A stretch of 41,868 nucleotides of DNA from Streptomyces sp. NRRL B-1347 (GCF_000720325.1 NZ_JOJM01000069.1:1-41868); one strand, 5' to 3'; shown: positions 32,863 to 41,511, counted from the first letter of the stretch. Program-made: numbers and translations. Notes: a model not told the origin generated them from the sequence alone.

Positions 32863-34884
32863 TCAGCCCCGGTGCTCGATGCCCCAGCGGCCGCTCGTCC
32901 TGATCTGCAAGTAGCCGCCGGGAAGCAGCTGGAGGCCCGCCGCGGTGCTGATCCGCCGCACCGGTTCGAGCCGCTCGTCGAGCTCCCAGACCACGAGGAG
33001 GTCGATCAGGCCCCGGCCCTCGTGCGTGAGCATCATCTCGGTTTCGGTGCCGGTGTGACGTACGACTCCATAGCCCTGCCCGTCGACGCGCTCGCCCTTG
33101 CCGACGGCGGGCGCGCTCGTGACCGGGACCGGCTCGATCCGCCACGCGGTGTGGTCGCCCGCGCTGACCAGGACGTACGCGTGGCCCGCGGGGGAGACCC
33201 ACAGCGGCCCGGTGACGGGTCTGCGGCGCCCCGAGGTGTCGGCGGAGATCACCGTGCGGCCGTGCGCCTGGACGGTGCGGGTGCTCAGGGGGTCGTCGTC
33301 GGAGCCGGTGCGGGCGAGGCCGAGCAGCGCGGGCGGCCCGTCGTAGCGGAACACCGCGCTGCCCGTGCCCTCGGCGGGGCCGGTCAGCGGCGGCGCCTGC
33401 TCGACGGGCAGCAGCCGCAGGCTCCAGTCGCCCGCGCCCGCCAGCTTGAGGCGCAGCTGCGCGGCGCCGTCGCGGAAGACCAGGGTGCGGCCGCGCTCGC
33501 CGTTGTGCTGCGCGCTGAGGAACTGCTCCTCGTCGTCGTACTCGTCGAGCAGCTTCGCCTCGTAGCCGAGGAACGAGTCCTCGCCCGTGATCGCGTAGTC
33601 GAGCAGCGCCGGGCGGCCGGGGGCCGGGTTGACCAGCGTGACCGTGGCCTGTCCTCGCCCCGTGTACACCCCGCTCGCCTGCGCGACGGCCTGGTCGACG
33701 ACCGGCAGCGGGCGCGCGCTCAGCTGCCAGGGGCCGTCGGCCTCCAGGGCGAGCAGCAGCGGCCCGTCGGTGAGCGGCACGGTCTGGCGCAGCCGGTCGG
33801 TGTCGTTGACGAGCAGGTCGTAGTCGTCGAGGTCGCGCAGCCTGGTGGCGTCGTAGCTCTTCAGGCCGATGTAGCCGCCGCCGTCCTCGTCGCCCGCGAA
33901 GTCCACGTCGAGGTCGGCGGCCGTGCCGAGGTACGCGAGCACCTCGGGGCCGTAGCCCTGGAGCGCGCCGGGGCCGAGCGGGCGCGCCGCCGACAGCGGC
34001 AGGACCCGTACGCCCCACTCGCCGTCGGCCTCCACGCGCAGGCGCAGCGGGCGGCCCTGCGGGACCTTGACGAGCATGCGGCCCCGGAAGTCGTCCAGGG
34101 TGCTGTTGAAGAGGTAGTCGTCGTCCTTGTTGCGGCGGTTGAGCGTGGTCACGCCGAAGTAGCCGTCGCCGCGCTGCCACGCCTCGACGAGCACGGTGGC
34201 GCCGGGCGGCAGCGGCGCGTCGACGCTGACGACGCCGTTGCCGTGGCCCTGCTGGGCGAAGGGGTGGAACTCGGGGCCGAGGGCCGGGGGCGCGGCCGGT
34301 GCCACAGGAGCAGGCGGCGGCGTCGGCGCGGGCGCCGCGGGCGGCCCCGGCTGCTCCACCGCGATGCCGAAGTCCGTCGCGAGGCCCGCGAGGCCGGACG
34401 CGTAGCCCTGCCCGACCGCCCGGAACTTCCAGCCCCCGTCGCGCCGGTAGAACTCGCCGAGCACGAACGCCGTCTCGGAGGCGGCGTCGGTGACGGCGTA
34501 GTGCGCGACGACGCCGCCGTCACCGGTCATGGCCTGCACGTACAGGCCGGGCACCGCGCCGAACGTGCCGCCGTCGCAGGACCCGGCCACGAGCACCCGC
34601 TGGACCTCCGGCTCGATCCGCGGCAGGTCTATCTCCAGCCACTCGGCGAGCTGCCCGCCGCCCTCGGCCGTGCCCGCGTGCCGCACCGCGCCCGAGGGGT
34701 GCGCGGGCTGGTTGTAGAAGACGAGGTCGGCATCGCCCCGGACCGTGCCGCGCGCGTCGAGGAGCAGCGCGGAGGCGTCGACGACGGGCGCCCCGGGGAC
34801 CTGGAGGCGGCAGACCGCGACCCGCAACGGAGCCACCGGGACAGGGGTGTTGGCCCCCTTGGAGATGTGCGTCATGGGGCTCAT
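32863..34884 (-). CDS. TerD-domain protein with tandem C-terminal beta modules
   Basis: A protein of up to 673 aa. Residues 5-175 form a TerD domain (THISKGANTPVPV, DADLVFYNQPAHPSGAVRH, and AHYAVTDAASETAFVLGEFY followed by RRDGGWKFRAVGQGYASGLA), with the acidic positions that bind calcium in the family. A Pro/Ala-rich linker (178-204) follows. The remaining 470 residues look like five repeated beta modules of about 90-100 aa. Each ends in a strand such as RLRVEADGEWGVRVLPL (281-297), LALEADGPWQLSARPLP (378-394) or LRLKLAGAGDWSLRLLP (477-493). The start may be 34884 or, better for the family, 34875. It is divergent from an ECF sigma gene. TerD proteins act in stress and tellurite responses; the exact role here is unknown. 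Confidence 0.85.
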   Translation of the reverse strand: MSPMTHISKGANTPVPVAPLRVAVCRLQVPGAPVVDASALLLDARGTVRGDADLVFYNQPAHPSGAVRHAGTAEGGGQLAEWLEIDLPRIEPEVQRVLVAGSCDGGTFGAVPGLYVQAMTGDGGVVAHYAVTDAASETAFVLGEFYRRDGGWKFRAVGQGYASGLAGLATDFGIAVEQPGPPAAPAPTPPPAPVAPAAPPALGPEFHPFAQQGHGNGVVSVDAPLPPGATVLVEAWQRGDGYFGVTTLNRRNKDDDYLFNSTLDDFRGRMLVKVPQGRPLRLRVEADGEWGVRVLPLSAARPLGPGALQGYGPEVLAYLGTAADLDVDFAGDEDGGGYIGLKSYDATRLRDLDDYDLLVNDTDRLRQTVPLTDGPLLLALEADGPWQLSARPLPVVDQAVAQASGVYTGRGQATVTLVNPAPGRPALLDYAITGEDSFLGYEAKLLDEYDDEEQFLSAQHNGERGRTLVFRDGAAQLRLKLAGAGDWSLRLLPVEQAPPLTGPAEGTGSAVFRYDGPPALLGLARTGSDDDPLSTRTVQAHGRTVISADTSGRRRPVTGPLWVSPAGHAYVLVSAGDHTAWRIEPVPVTSAPAVGKGERVDGQGYGVVRHTGTETEMMLTHEGRGLIDLLVVWELDERLEPVRRISTAAGLQLLPGGYLQIRTSGRWGIEHRG

Positions 34885-35008
34885 CGTGTCAGTGAAGATG
34901 GTGTGAAGTCGATGAGGAGAAGTGGCGGAGGATGTTCCGGATGTGCCGCCCCTGCCAGGTCGTTGACCTGCGCAGACGCGTCCCGCTCCGGCAACTCCCC
35001 GATCCTCC

Positions 35009-35036
35009 GAACGAAACGGCCCGCTTCCGCGTCGTA
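35009..35036 (+). promoter_or_regulatory. Possible ECF-type promoter of the sigma factor gene
   Basis: GAAC (35009-35012), a 17-nt spacer, then CGTCGTA (35030-35036). This resembles promoters used by many ECF sigma factors and would allow autoregulation. The start site would be about 20 nt before the TTG start codon. Confidence 0.45.
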
Positions 35037-35062
35037 GGGGAAACGGAGGAGGGGGAGGGGCA

Positions 35063-35611
35063 TTGCTGCGCGGAAAACCGCGCCGTCAGGCGCGCGACGC
35101 GGCCGACCGCCCGGCGGAGGAGGCGGACCCGCTCGATCCGGCCCAGGAGGACCGGGTGCGGGCCGTCCTGTCGCTCGGCGGGGTGCCGTACGGCGAACTC
35201 CAGGACGGGGTGCAGCAGGTCAGGCTGCGGCTCCTGGAGCGGGCGGCGAAGGGGGACCGGGCCCCGCGCGACGTGTCGGCCTGGGCGGCGGTCGTCGCCT
35301 CGAACTGGGCCATGGACTGGCACCGGGCCCGGCGCCGCCAGGAGCGGCTCGGCGAGCGGCTCGCCGCGCTGCGCCCGGAGCGGCCCGAGGAGGACGGCGC
35401 CGAGTCGCGCGTCCTGTCGCTCGCCGTGGCGAAGGGCCTGGACGAACTGCCGGACGGCCAGCGGCAGGTCGTGGTGCTTCGCTTCTACGCGGACCTGCCG
35501 GTGCGGGACATCGCCGCCGAGCTCGGCATCCCGGAGGGCACGGTCAAGAGCAGGCTGCACACGGCCGTACGGATGCTGCGCACGCGGCTGCACGAGGAAG
35601 AGGTGGTGTGA
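35063..35611 (+). CDS. ECF RNA polymerase sigma factor
   Basis: A 182-aa sigma factor with a region 2 (GELQDGVQQVRLRLLERAA, then VSAWAAVVASNWAMDWHRAR) and a clear region 4 (LDELPDGQRQVVVLRFYADL, then VRDIAAELGIPEGTVKSRLH). The start appears to be TTG at 35063, a few bases after a very purine-rich GGAGGAGGGGGAGGGG; no ATG or GTG is equally well placed. The N-terminal 30 residues are charged. The gene overlaps the next by 4 nt, so the two proteins are made together as a regulator and its membrane-bound controller. It is divergent from the TerD-domain gene. Confidence 0.87.
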   Translation: MLRGKPRRQARDAADRPAEEADPLDPAQEDRVRAVLSLGGVPYGELQDGVQQVRLRLLERAAKGDRAPRDVSAWAAVVASNWAMDWHRARRRQERLGERLAALRPERPEEDGAESRVLSLAVAKGLDELPDGQRQVVVLRFYADLPVRDIAAELGIPEGTVKSRLHTAVRMLRTRLHEEEVV

Positions 35612-36435
35612 CCGTGGCGCACGGCGAGTACGACGAGCACGAGGGCCACGACGGCCGCACCGCGCGGGGCGAGGCCGCGGGCGGGCCGCACGACGGCGCC
35701 GACGCGCTGATGCTGGCGGTCACGGACGAGCCCGTGCCCGAGGCGGCGCGCGCCGACGAGGAGTTCCTGGCCGAGCACGCGGCGGCGGTCGCGGACGTGG
35801 CGGCGCTGCGGGAGCAGTTGCGGGCCCTGGGGGACACCCTGGCGCGCGGCCCGGAGGAGGCGCCGCCGCGGCCCCGGCCGGTGCGCGGCCCGCGCCCCGG
35901 CGGGTCCGGGCGGCGCCGCGGGATGCTCGCCCTCGCCGCCACGGCCGCCGCGGTCCTGCTCGGCGGCGTGGTGTGGCTGGGCGCGCAGGCCGACCTCGGC
36001 TCCGGGGGCGCCGACAACGCGAAGGCGTCCGACGCGGGGGCGGGGCCAGGGCGGCCGGAGTCCGGCGACGACTCGGCCCAGCGGGACGCGGACGGCAAGC
36101 CGTCGCGCGCGGGCTACGTCGCCTGCGCCCGGCTCATCGTCGAGGGCACCGTCCGAAGCGTGGACACGCTGCCGGGCGGCGTCCAGGACCGGATCACCCT
36201 CGACGTGTCCCGCTCCTACAAGCCCGCCGAGGCGCCGGACGAGGTGACGTTCGTGATGGACGTGAACGCGGACCCGCCCCTGCGGGCGGGCGACCGCGCC
36301 CTGATCGGCATTCCCAAGGGCGAGGCCTCGCCGGACATCTGGACGACGGGCAAGGACATCGCGGCGGAGCGCGGGTGGATCGTCGCCGCGCTGCCGAGGG
36401 CGACCGCGCTGGAATCGCGCGGACTGGAGTGCTGA
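35608..36435 (+). CDS. Membrane protein, probable anti-sigma factor
   Basis: A 275-aa single-pass protein. The cytoplasmic N-terminus is rich in Asp, Glu and His and contains a helix pair (DEEFLAEHAAAVADVAALRE then QLRALGDTLA). An Arg/Pro stretch precedes one membrane segment near 105-127 (MLALAATAAAVLLGGVVWLG). The outside domain carries YVACARLIVEGTVRSVDTLP and a beta-rich region ending WIVAALPRATALESRGLEC. The zinc-binding HxxxCxxC motif of ZAS anti-sigma factors is missing. The GTG start overlaps the sigma stop. The anti-sigma role is inferred from gene order and topology; a sensor of secreted or envelope stress is the simplest reading. Confidence 0.72.
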   Translation: MTVAHGEYDEHEGHDGRTARGEAAGGPHDGADALMLAVTDEPVPEAARADEEFLAEHAAAVADVAALREQLRALGDTLARGPEEAPPRPRPVRGPRPGGSGRRRGMLALAATAAAVLLGGVVWLGAQADLGSGGADNAKASDAGAGPGRPESGDDSAQRDADGKPSRAGYVACARLIVEGTVRSVDTLPGGVQDRITLDVSRSYKPAEAPDEVTFVMDVNADPPLRAGDRALIGIPKGEASPDIWTTGKDIAAERGWIVAALPRATALESRGLEC

Positions 36436-36485
36436 GTTCCGGTGACAGTTGGGTGAAGGCGGTGTTGCGCCCCGCGATAAACCCT

Positions 36486-36513
36486 TTGAACTGCGGTTTT
36501 TCCGGGCTAACTT
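36486..36513 (+). promoter_or_regulatory. Promoter of the M28 aminopeptidase gene
   Basis: TTGAAC (36486-36491), a 16-nt spacer and TAACTT (36508-36513) match the principal sigma consensus well. The start site would be near 36520, at the edge of the GATCA array. Confidence 0.7.
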
Positions 36514-36520
36514 CCTTCCA

Positions 36521-36570
36521 CCGCGATCACTGATGATCACCCGCGATCAGCAAGGGTCGCAACTGATCAC
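36521..36570 (+). repeat. Decameric GATCA direct-repeat array (possible operator)
   Basis: Five successive 10-bp units: CCGCGATCAC, TGATGATCAC, CCGCGATCAG, CAAGGGTCGC and AACTGATCAC. GATCA recurs at 36525, 36535, 36545 and 36565, with a degenerate GGTCG at 36555, so the period is exactly one helical turn. It begins at the predicted transcription start of the M28 gene and ends 23 nt before its start codon. A regulator binding along one face of the helix, or an effect on the 5' leader, are both possible. I recognise no known box. Confidence 0.6.
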
Positions 36571-36593
36571 CGAACCCCCCAGGAAGGACCCCC

Positions 36594-38090
36594 GTGCGCG
36601 CACCCCGCAGCCGGGCGACGGCCGCTCTCGTCTCCGCGGCCGTCGCCGTCCCCGTCCTCTTCGCCGCCGCACCCCAGGCCGGCGCGCAGGGCGACCACAA
36701 GCCGCACCCGACCACGCAGGAGCGGCAGGCGAAGAAGCTCGCCAAGAAGCTCGTCGAGAAGTCCTCCGGCAAGAGCGCCTACCGCCACCTGGAGAAGTTC
36801 CAGGAGATAGCGGACAAGAACGGCGGCAACCGGGCCGCGGGCACCAAGGGCCACAAGGCGTCCACCACGTACGTGCACGACCGCCTGAAGAAGGCCGGTT
36901 ACAAGGTCTCGTACCAGGACTTCACGTTCTACGAGTCCGAGACCCTGCGCGAGGGCGCGGCCGTCCTGTCGCCCGAGGCGCGCAAGCTCAACGCCGTGGC
37001 CTTCGACTTCAGCAAGGCGACGCCCGAGGGCGGCATCCAGGCGCCGCTCGCGGCCGCCCGCGTCGACGACACCCCCGGCTGCGAGGCCGACGACTACGCG
37101 TCCGACACCTTCACCGGCAAGATCGCCCTGGTGAAGCGCGGCTCCTGCACCTTCGCCGAGAAGGAGGCCGCCGCGACCAAGGCGGGCGCCATCGGCCTGC
37201 TCCTGTACAACCACTCCGGCGACAAGCCCGTCAAGGGCAACCTGGAGACCCCGGACAACGCGCACATCCCGGCCGCGGGCATCACCCTGGCCGAGGGCGA
37301 GGCGCTCGCCAAGCAGGTCGCCCAGGGCGAGGTGAAGGTCTCCCTGGACGTCGCCACCAAGGCCGTCCCGCACAAGACCCGCAACGTCATCGCGGAGACC
37401 CGCGGCGGCCGCGCCGACCGCGTCGTCGGCCTCGGCGCCCACCTGGACTCCGTGACCGAGGGCCCGGGCATCAACGACAACGGCTCCGGCTCGGCCGGTC
37501 TGATCGAGGTCGCCGAGAAGCTCGCCAAGGCGACCAACGGCGGCAAGAAGCTGAACAACAAGGTCCGCTTCTCCTGGTGGTCCGCCGAGGAGCTCGGCCT
37601 GCTCGGCTCCGACCACTACGTGAAGACGCTGACGGCCAAGCAGAAGAAGAACATCAAGCTGTACCTGAACTTCGACATGATCGGCTCGCCGAACGGCGCC
37701 GAGCTGGTCTACGACGGGGACAACTCCGACAACGTCGGCTCCGGTCCAGGACCGAAGGGCTCCGCCCAGATCGAGAAGCTCATCAACGGCTTCCTCGACA
37801 AGAAGAAGGTCCCGCACTGGGGCACCGACTTCGACGGCCGCTCCGACTACGGCCCCTTCATCGCCGAGGGCATCCCCGCGGGCGGCACCTTCACCGGCGC
37901 CGAGGGCCTCAAGACCGCCGACCAGGCGGCGAAGGCGGGCGGCAAGGCCGGTCAGCCGTACGACCCGAACTACCACGGCAAGGGCGACACCCTGAAGAAC
38001 ATCGACCGCAAGATCTTCGACGTGAACGTCGACGTCATCGCCAACGCGGTCGGCACCTACGCGCAGGACCTCGGCTCGCTCAAGCGCTGA
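36594..38090 (+). CDS. Secreted M28 zinc aminopeptidase with PA domain
   Basis: A 498-aa exported enzyme. Signal peptide residues 1-31 end with APQAGA. A PA insert domain lies about residues 150-250, including FTGKIALVKRGSCTFAEKEA, and the M28 catalytic domain follows. Zinc ligands fit H283 (GAHLD), D295 (NDNGSG), E333 (AEELGL), D361 (NFDMIG) and H461 (NYHGKGD), with E332 as the general base, as in Streptomyces griseus aminopeptidase. The GTG at 36594 follows AGGAAGGA. It probably releases N-terminal amino acids from peptides outside the cell, complementing the convergent S8 endoprotease. It may be controlled through the GATCA array. Confidence 0.92.
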   Translation: MRAPRSRATAALVSAAVAVPVLFAAAPQAGAQGDHKPHPTTQERQAKKLAKKLVEKSSGKSAYRHLEKFQEIADKNGGNRAAGTKGHKASTTYVHDRLKKAGYKVSYQDFTFYESETLREGAAVLSPEARKLNAVAFDFSKATPEGGIQAPLAAARVDDTPGCEADDYASDTFTGKIALVKRGSCTFAEKEAAATKAGAIGLLLYNHSGDKPVKGNLETPDNAHIPAAGITLAEGEALAKQVAQGEVKVSLDVATKAVPHKTRNVIAETRGGRADRVVGLGAHLDSVTEGPGINDNGSGSAGLIEVAEKLAKATNGGKKLNNKVRFSWWSAEELGLLGSDHYVKTLTAKQKKNIKLYLNFDMIGSPNGAELVYDGDNSDNVGSGPGPKGSAQIEKLINGFLDKKKVPHWGTDFDGRSDYGPFIAEGIPAGGTFTGAEGLKTADQAAKAGGKAGQPYDPNYHGKGDTLKNIDRKIFDVNVDVIANAVGTYAQDLGSLKR

Positions 38091-38091
38091 C

Positions 38092-38132
38092 CCGGCGCGG
38101 CACTCCCGCACACCGGCGCGGCACTCCCGCAC
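38092..38132 (+). repeat. Tandem 20-bp direct repeat after the M28 gene
   Basis: CCGGCGCGGCACTCCCGCAC occurs at 38092-38111 and again exactly at 38113-38132, with one base between. It directly follows the M28 stop and precedes the shared terminator. Exact identity suggests a recent duplication. Confidence 0.8.
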
Positions 38133-38142
38133 CCACGAGAAC

Positions 38143-38173
38143 GGGGCGGGCACCTGGACCAGGTGCCCGCCCC
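38143..38173. terminator. Bidirectional terminator between M28 and S8 peptidase genes
   Basis: A perfect inverted repeat with 15-bp arms (38143-38157 and 38159-38173) around a single A. The usable hairpin is about 13 bp with a 5-nt GGACC loop. It serves both convergent genes. Confidence 0.88.
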
Positions 38174-38192
38174 TCTTCGTGTGTCCGCCCGA

Positions 38193-41100
38193 CTACTCGG
38201 TGACCTTCGCGACGGTCACGGTGCCGGTGCCCGCGACGGTGCCGCGCGCGTTCAGGAGGTTCACCTCGCCGAAGAGCACCCGGCCGGAGGCGGCGGGCGC
38301 GCCCGCGACGAGCTCCGCCGCGACGGTGGCGGTCTCGCCGTTGGCGAGCTTCACCGGCTTGGCCTCGTCGACCTTGACCTGGCCGAGCGACGCGGAGAAG
38401 AACACGTCACGGTAGTCGTACGCGGTCTGGCCCGACGGGATGGAGTAGCCCGCGACCTCGATCGTGTACGTGCCCGGGGCGGGCTTGGCGATGCTCACCG
38501 ATTCGTCCGAGTCGCCGTCCGCCGACTGCCCGACGACCCGGCCGTCCTTGAGGACCGCGAGGTCGAGGTCCGCGCGGGCGTCCGAGGTGCCGCCGATCGC
38601 GGCGTCCAGACGCTCGGCGCCCTCGGGCACCACGACCGTCGTGGTCTGCTTCTGGCCCTGCTTGATCGTGGGCCGCGCGGTGACGGCCGAGCCGAGCGAG
38701 CCGCCCTTCAGCTTGCCGTCCACCGCGGCGTAGTCGTTCGTCGCCTTCCAGGTGACCGGGGTCGTCGTGCCGACCTTGGCCTCGTCCACCCGCTGCGGCG
38801 CCGGGGCGAAGGACACGCCGAGCGCGGACACGTCCAGCGTGTACGGGTTGTCGAGCACCGGCGACGTACGGCGGGACTCGACCTCGATCTCCCAGACGCC
38901 CGGCGTCGGGTCCTTGTACGACCGCAGGTCGGGACGGCAGGTGTTGTCCGGGTTCGGGAAGTTCGGGTAGCAGACGAGCGAGGACGTCTCCTCCGACGGC
39001 AGGCCGTAGGGGTGCACGGAGATGAAGCGCGTCTGGCTCTTGTCCGCGAGCCCGCCGAGGGCGACCTCAAGGGTCTTGGTGCCCTTGGGGACCGTCACGA
39101 AGTGCGACGCGGTGCTGTTGCGCTGCACCGAACCCTTGGTCCGGTACGTGAACTTCGGCTTGGCGAGCTCCTTGGAGACCACCACGGTCGTCATGATCTG
39201 GTGGTCGATGCCGCGCGTGCGCTTGTCGTTCACGGTCAGGCGGGCGCTGGAGACACCGGCCGACTTCGGCTTGGCCTCCACCTTGACGGTGACGGGCTTG
39301 TCGCGGGCCAGCAGGATCTCGGACGGGCCGACGAGCCGGAACGTCTTCTCGTGGTTGTTCGCGAACTTCAGCTCGTGCCGCACCGGGCCGCGCGGTCCCG
39401 TGGTCCGGGTGACGGTGACCTTGTAGGTCTTCTTCTCGCCCGCCTTCAGGCCGCCCTCACGGTCGTACAGGCCGGTGCCGGGCTTCTTCAGCTCCTGCTC
39501 CAGGGCCGTGTCGACGGGCGCCTTCACGGTGTACTCGTGCGCCTTGGCGCCGCCCTTGATGGCGTCCCAGGCACCCACGACGTCGATCCGGCCGGTGCCC
39601 TGTGCATAGGCCTGGACGCCGGGGATGCGGTCGGCGGACGAGGTCAGCGCGGTGCGCAGCTTCGCCGGGGTGAGGTCGATCCGCTGCTGCTTGGCCGCGC
39701 TGAGCAGCAGCGCGGCGGAGCCCGCGGCCTGCGGCGACGACATCGAGGTGCCGTTCAGCATGGAGTAGCCGGCCGGGAGCTTGTAGCCCGCCTCGACGAC
39801 CGGGCCGCCGGGCAGCCAGGTCTGCGTGGTGTTGATGGCCGAACCCGGCGCGGTGATCAGCGGCTGGAAGCCGCCGTCCTCACGCGGCCCGCGCGAGGAG
39901 AAGTTGAACATCGCATACTTCTTCGCGACCTCGGAGCCGTAGTTGGCGGCCCAGGTCTCCTTGGAGATGGCCGCGCCCACGGAGATCACGTGGTCGGCGA
40001 GGCCGGGGTCGCCGATGGTGTTGGCGCCGGGACCCTCGTTGCCCGCGGAGATGACCAGCTGCACGCCGTACGTGTCGATGAGCCGCTTGTACAGCTCGGC
40101 ACGGGCGTTGTTGCCGTCGTTGAGCGCGGGCAGGCCGCCGATGGACATGTTGACGATGTCGACACCGCGCTTGGTGACGAGGTCGATCATGCCCTCGGTC
40201 AGGGCCACGTTGGTGCAGCCGCCGGACCAGGTGCAGGCGCGGGACGAGACGATCTTGGCGCCGGGCGCGGCGCCGTTCATCTTGCCGCCGAACAGCTTGT
40301 TGGCGGCCGTGATGCCCGCGACGTGCGTGCCGTGCTCGGACTCGATGAGGCCGATGTTCACGAAGTCGGCCTTCTTGCCGACCCAGTCGCCGCCGTACGG
40401 GTCCGTCGGGACGTCCTTGCGGATCTCCACGACGAACGGCACGCGCTCGGCGACGTCGGTGGCCGGGTCGTCCTTGCCGAAGTAGGCGACCTGGTGCTTG
40501 TCGCCGTAGGGCTTCATCGGCTTGTCGTCGGTGAAGTCCTTGTTGTCGTTCAGGTCGACGCGGACGGTGCCGGCGGCCGGGTCGTACAGGACGCCCCAGC
40601 TGTCGGTCGTGTCGCCGTCCCGGTTGAGGTCGCCCTTGGCGTCGCCGCCGGTGGTGACGGCCTCGCGGAACCGGCTGATCTGGAAGGACCCCGAAGGCGC
40701 CTTCCACGTGTCCCCGTCCCACGTGAAGGCCGGACCGCTGACCGGGTTCGTCATCCGCCGCCAGGTGCCGTCGCCGTCGACGATCGGGTCGGTGGCCGTC
40801 ACCCAGTCGGTGATCTTGCGCTCGCCGGTGGTGGTCTTCTGCAGCGCCGGGTGCCCGAGGTCGACGCCCGAGTCCAGGACGCCGATCGTGATGCCGCGGC
40901 CGTCGGCCTTCGGGTGCTCCTTCACGAAGTCCACGGCACCGGTCTCGAAGGACGGGTTGTACGGGTTCTTCGCGGGCGTGCTCTTGCCGGGCGCGGGGTA
41001 GGCGTCGGCGCCCGCGACGGGCTCGGCCCCCTTCGCGCTCTGCGGCTTCGGGTCGTCCAGCTCGATCTCCTGCCGCAGATCGATGCCGTGCACGGTGCTG

Positions 41101-41492
41101 AGCTTGCTCGCCGCCTTGATCGCGGCGTCGGCCTTCGCGGTCGGCACGGAGGCGCGGACGTAGCCGAGCTTGTCGTACGTGCGGCCCACCGAGCCGCCCT
41201 CGACGGCGTCGAGCTGCTCCGCGACCTGCTCGGTCGCGCCCGGCTGGGTCGCGACCATCATCGTGACGGTCTTGTCGCCGTCCGCCTTCGCGTCCGCGAG
41301 CAGCTCCGCGTCGGCCGCGCCGAGCTTGGCGGCGGCGGACTTGGGGGCCGGGGCGGGGGTTTCGTCGGCGAAGGCCAGGGGGAGCGGGGCCGCCGCGGTC
41401 AGGGCGGCGGCCACGGCTATCGCGGTGGCGAGGCGGGCGGTGCGTCTCGCGCCCGGTCTGTCCTCGGTGGAGTGCTGTGCTTCGCGGGTCAT
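38193..41492 (-). CDS. Secreted subtilisin-family (S8) serine protease, multidomain
   Basis: A 1099-aa exported protease. Signal peptide about 1-42 (ends PLAFA); an I9-like propeptide at 74-143 (TVTMMVATQPGATEQVAEQL); catalytic D207 (GVLDSGVDLGHP), H387 (SEHGTHVAG) and S583 (NGTSMSSPQAAG), with oxyanion N485 (ISAGNEGPG). D207 and H387 are 180 residues apart, against about 30 in subtilisin. The insert contains two EF-hand-like loops (DLNRDGDTTD at 288-297 and DLNDNKDFTD at 313-322). About 480 residues of beta-rich C-terminal domains follow, including a stretch with SYKDPTPGVWEIEVESRRTS and a pre-peptidase-C-like APGTYTIEVAGYSIPSGQTA. The ATG at 41492 follows AGGGATG. It degrades extracellular protein. 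Confidence 0.93.
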   Translation of the reverse strand: MTREAQHSTEDRPGARRTARLATAIAVAAALTAAAPLPLAFADETPAPAPKSAAAKLGAADAELLADAKADGDKTVTMMVATQPGATEQVAEQLDAVEGGSVGRTYDKLGYVRASVPTAKADAAIKAASKLSTVHGIDLRQEIELDDPKPQSAKGAEPVAGADAYPAPGKSTPAKNPYNPSFETGAVDFVKEHPKADGRGITIGVLDSGVDLGHPALQKTTTGERKITDWVTATDPIVDGDGTWRRMTNPVSGPAFTWDGDTWKAPSGSFQISRFREAVTTGGDAKGDLNRDGDTTDSWGVLYDPAAGTVRVDLNDNKDFTDDKPMKPYGDKHQVAYFGKDDPATDVAERVPFVVEIRKDVPTDPYGGDWVGKKADFVNIGLIESEHGTHVAGITAANKLFGGKMNGAAPGAKIVSSRACTWSGGCTNVALTEGMIDLVTKRGVDIVNMSIGGLPALNDGNNARAELYKRLIDTYGVQLVISAGNEGPGANTIGDPGLADHVISVGAAISKETWAANYGSEVAKKYAMFNFSSRGPREDGGFQPLITAPGSAINTTQTWLPGGPVVEAGYKLPAGYSMLNGTSMSSPQAAGSAALLLSAAKQQRIDLTPAKLRTALTSSADRIPGVQAYAQGTGRIDVVGAWDAIKGGAKAHEYTVKAPVDTALEQELKKPGTGLYDREGGLKAGEKKTYKVTVTRTTGPRGPVRHELKFANNHEKTFRLVGPSEILLARDKPVTVKVEAKPKSAGVSSARLTVNDKRTRGIDHQIMTTVVVSKELAKPKFTYRTKGSVQRNSTASHFVTVPKGTKTLEVALGGLADKSQTRFISVHPYGLPSEETSSLVCYPNFPNPDNTCRPDLRSYKDPTPGVWEIEVESRRTSPVLDNPYTLDVSALGVSFAPAPQRVDEAKVGTTTPVTWKATNDYAAVDGKLKGGSLGSAVTARPTIKQGQKQTTTVVVPEGAERLDAAIGGTSDARADLDLAVLKDGRVVGQSADGDSDESVSIAKPAPGTYTIEVAGYSIPSGQTAYDYRDVFFSASLGQVKVDEAKPVKLANGETATVAAELVAGAPAASGRVLFGEVNLLNARGTVAGTGTVTVAKVTE

Positions 41493-41511
41493 CTACATCC
41501 CTGTACGTGAA

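Noticed and set aside
38163..41510. A 1115-residue open frame on the plus strand, antisense to the S8 protease.
   Set aside because: The minus-strand frame has a signal peptide and a full catalytic triad. The plus frame is a low-complexity complement without motifs.
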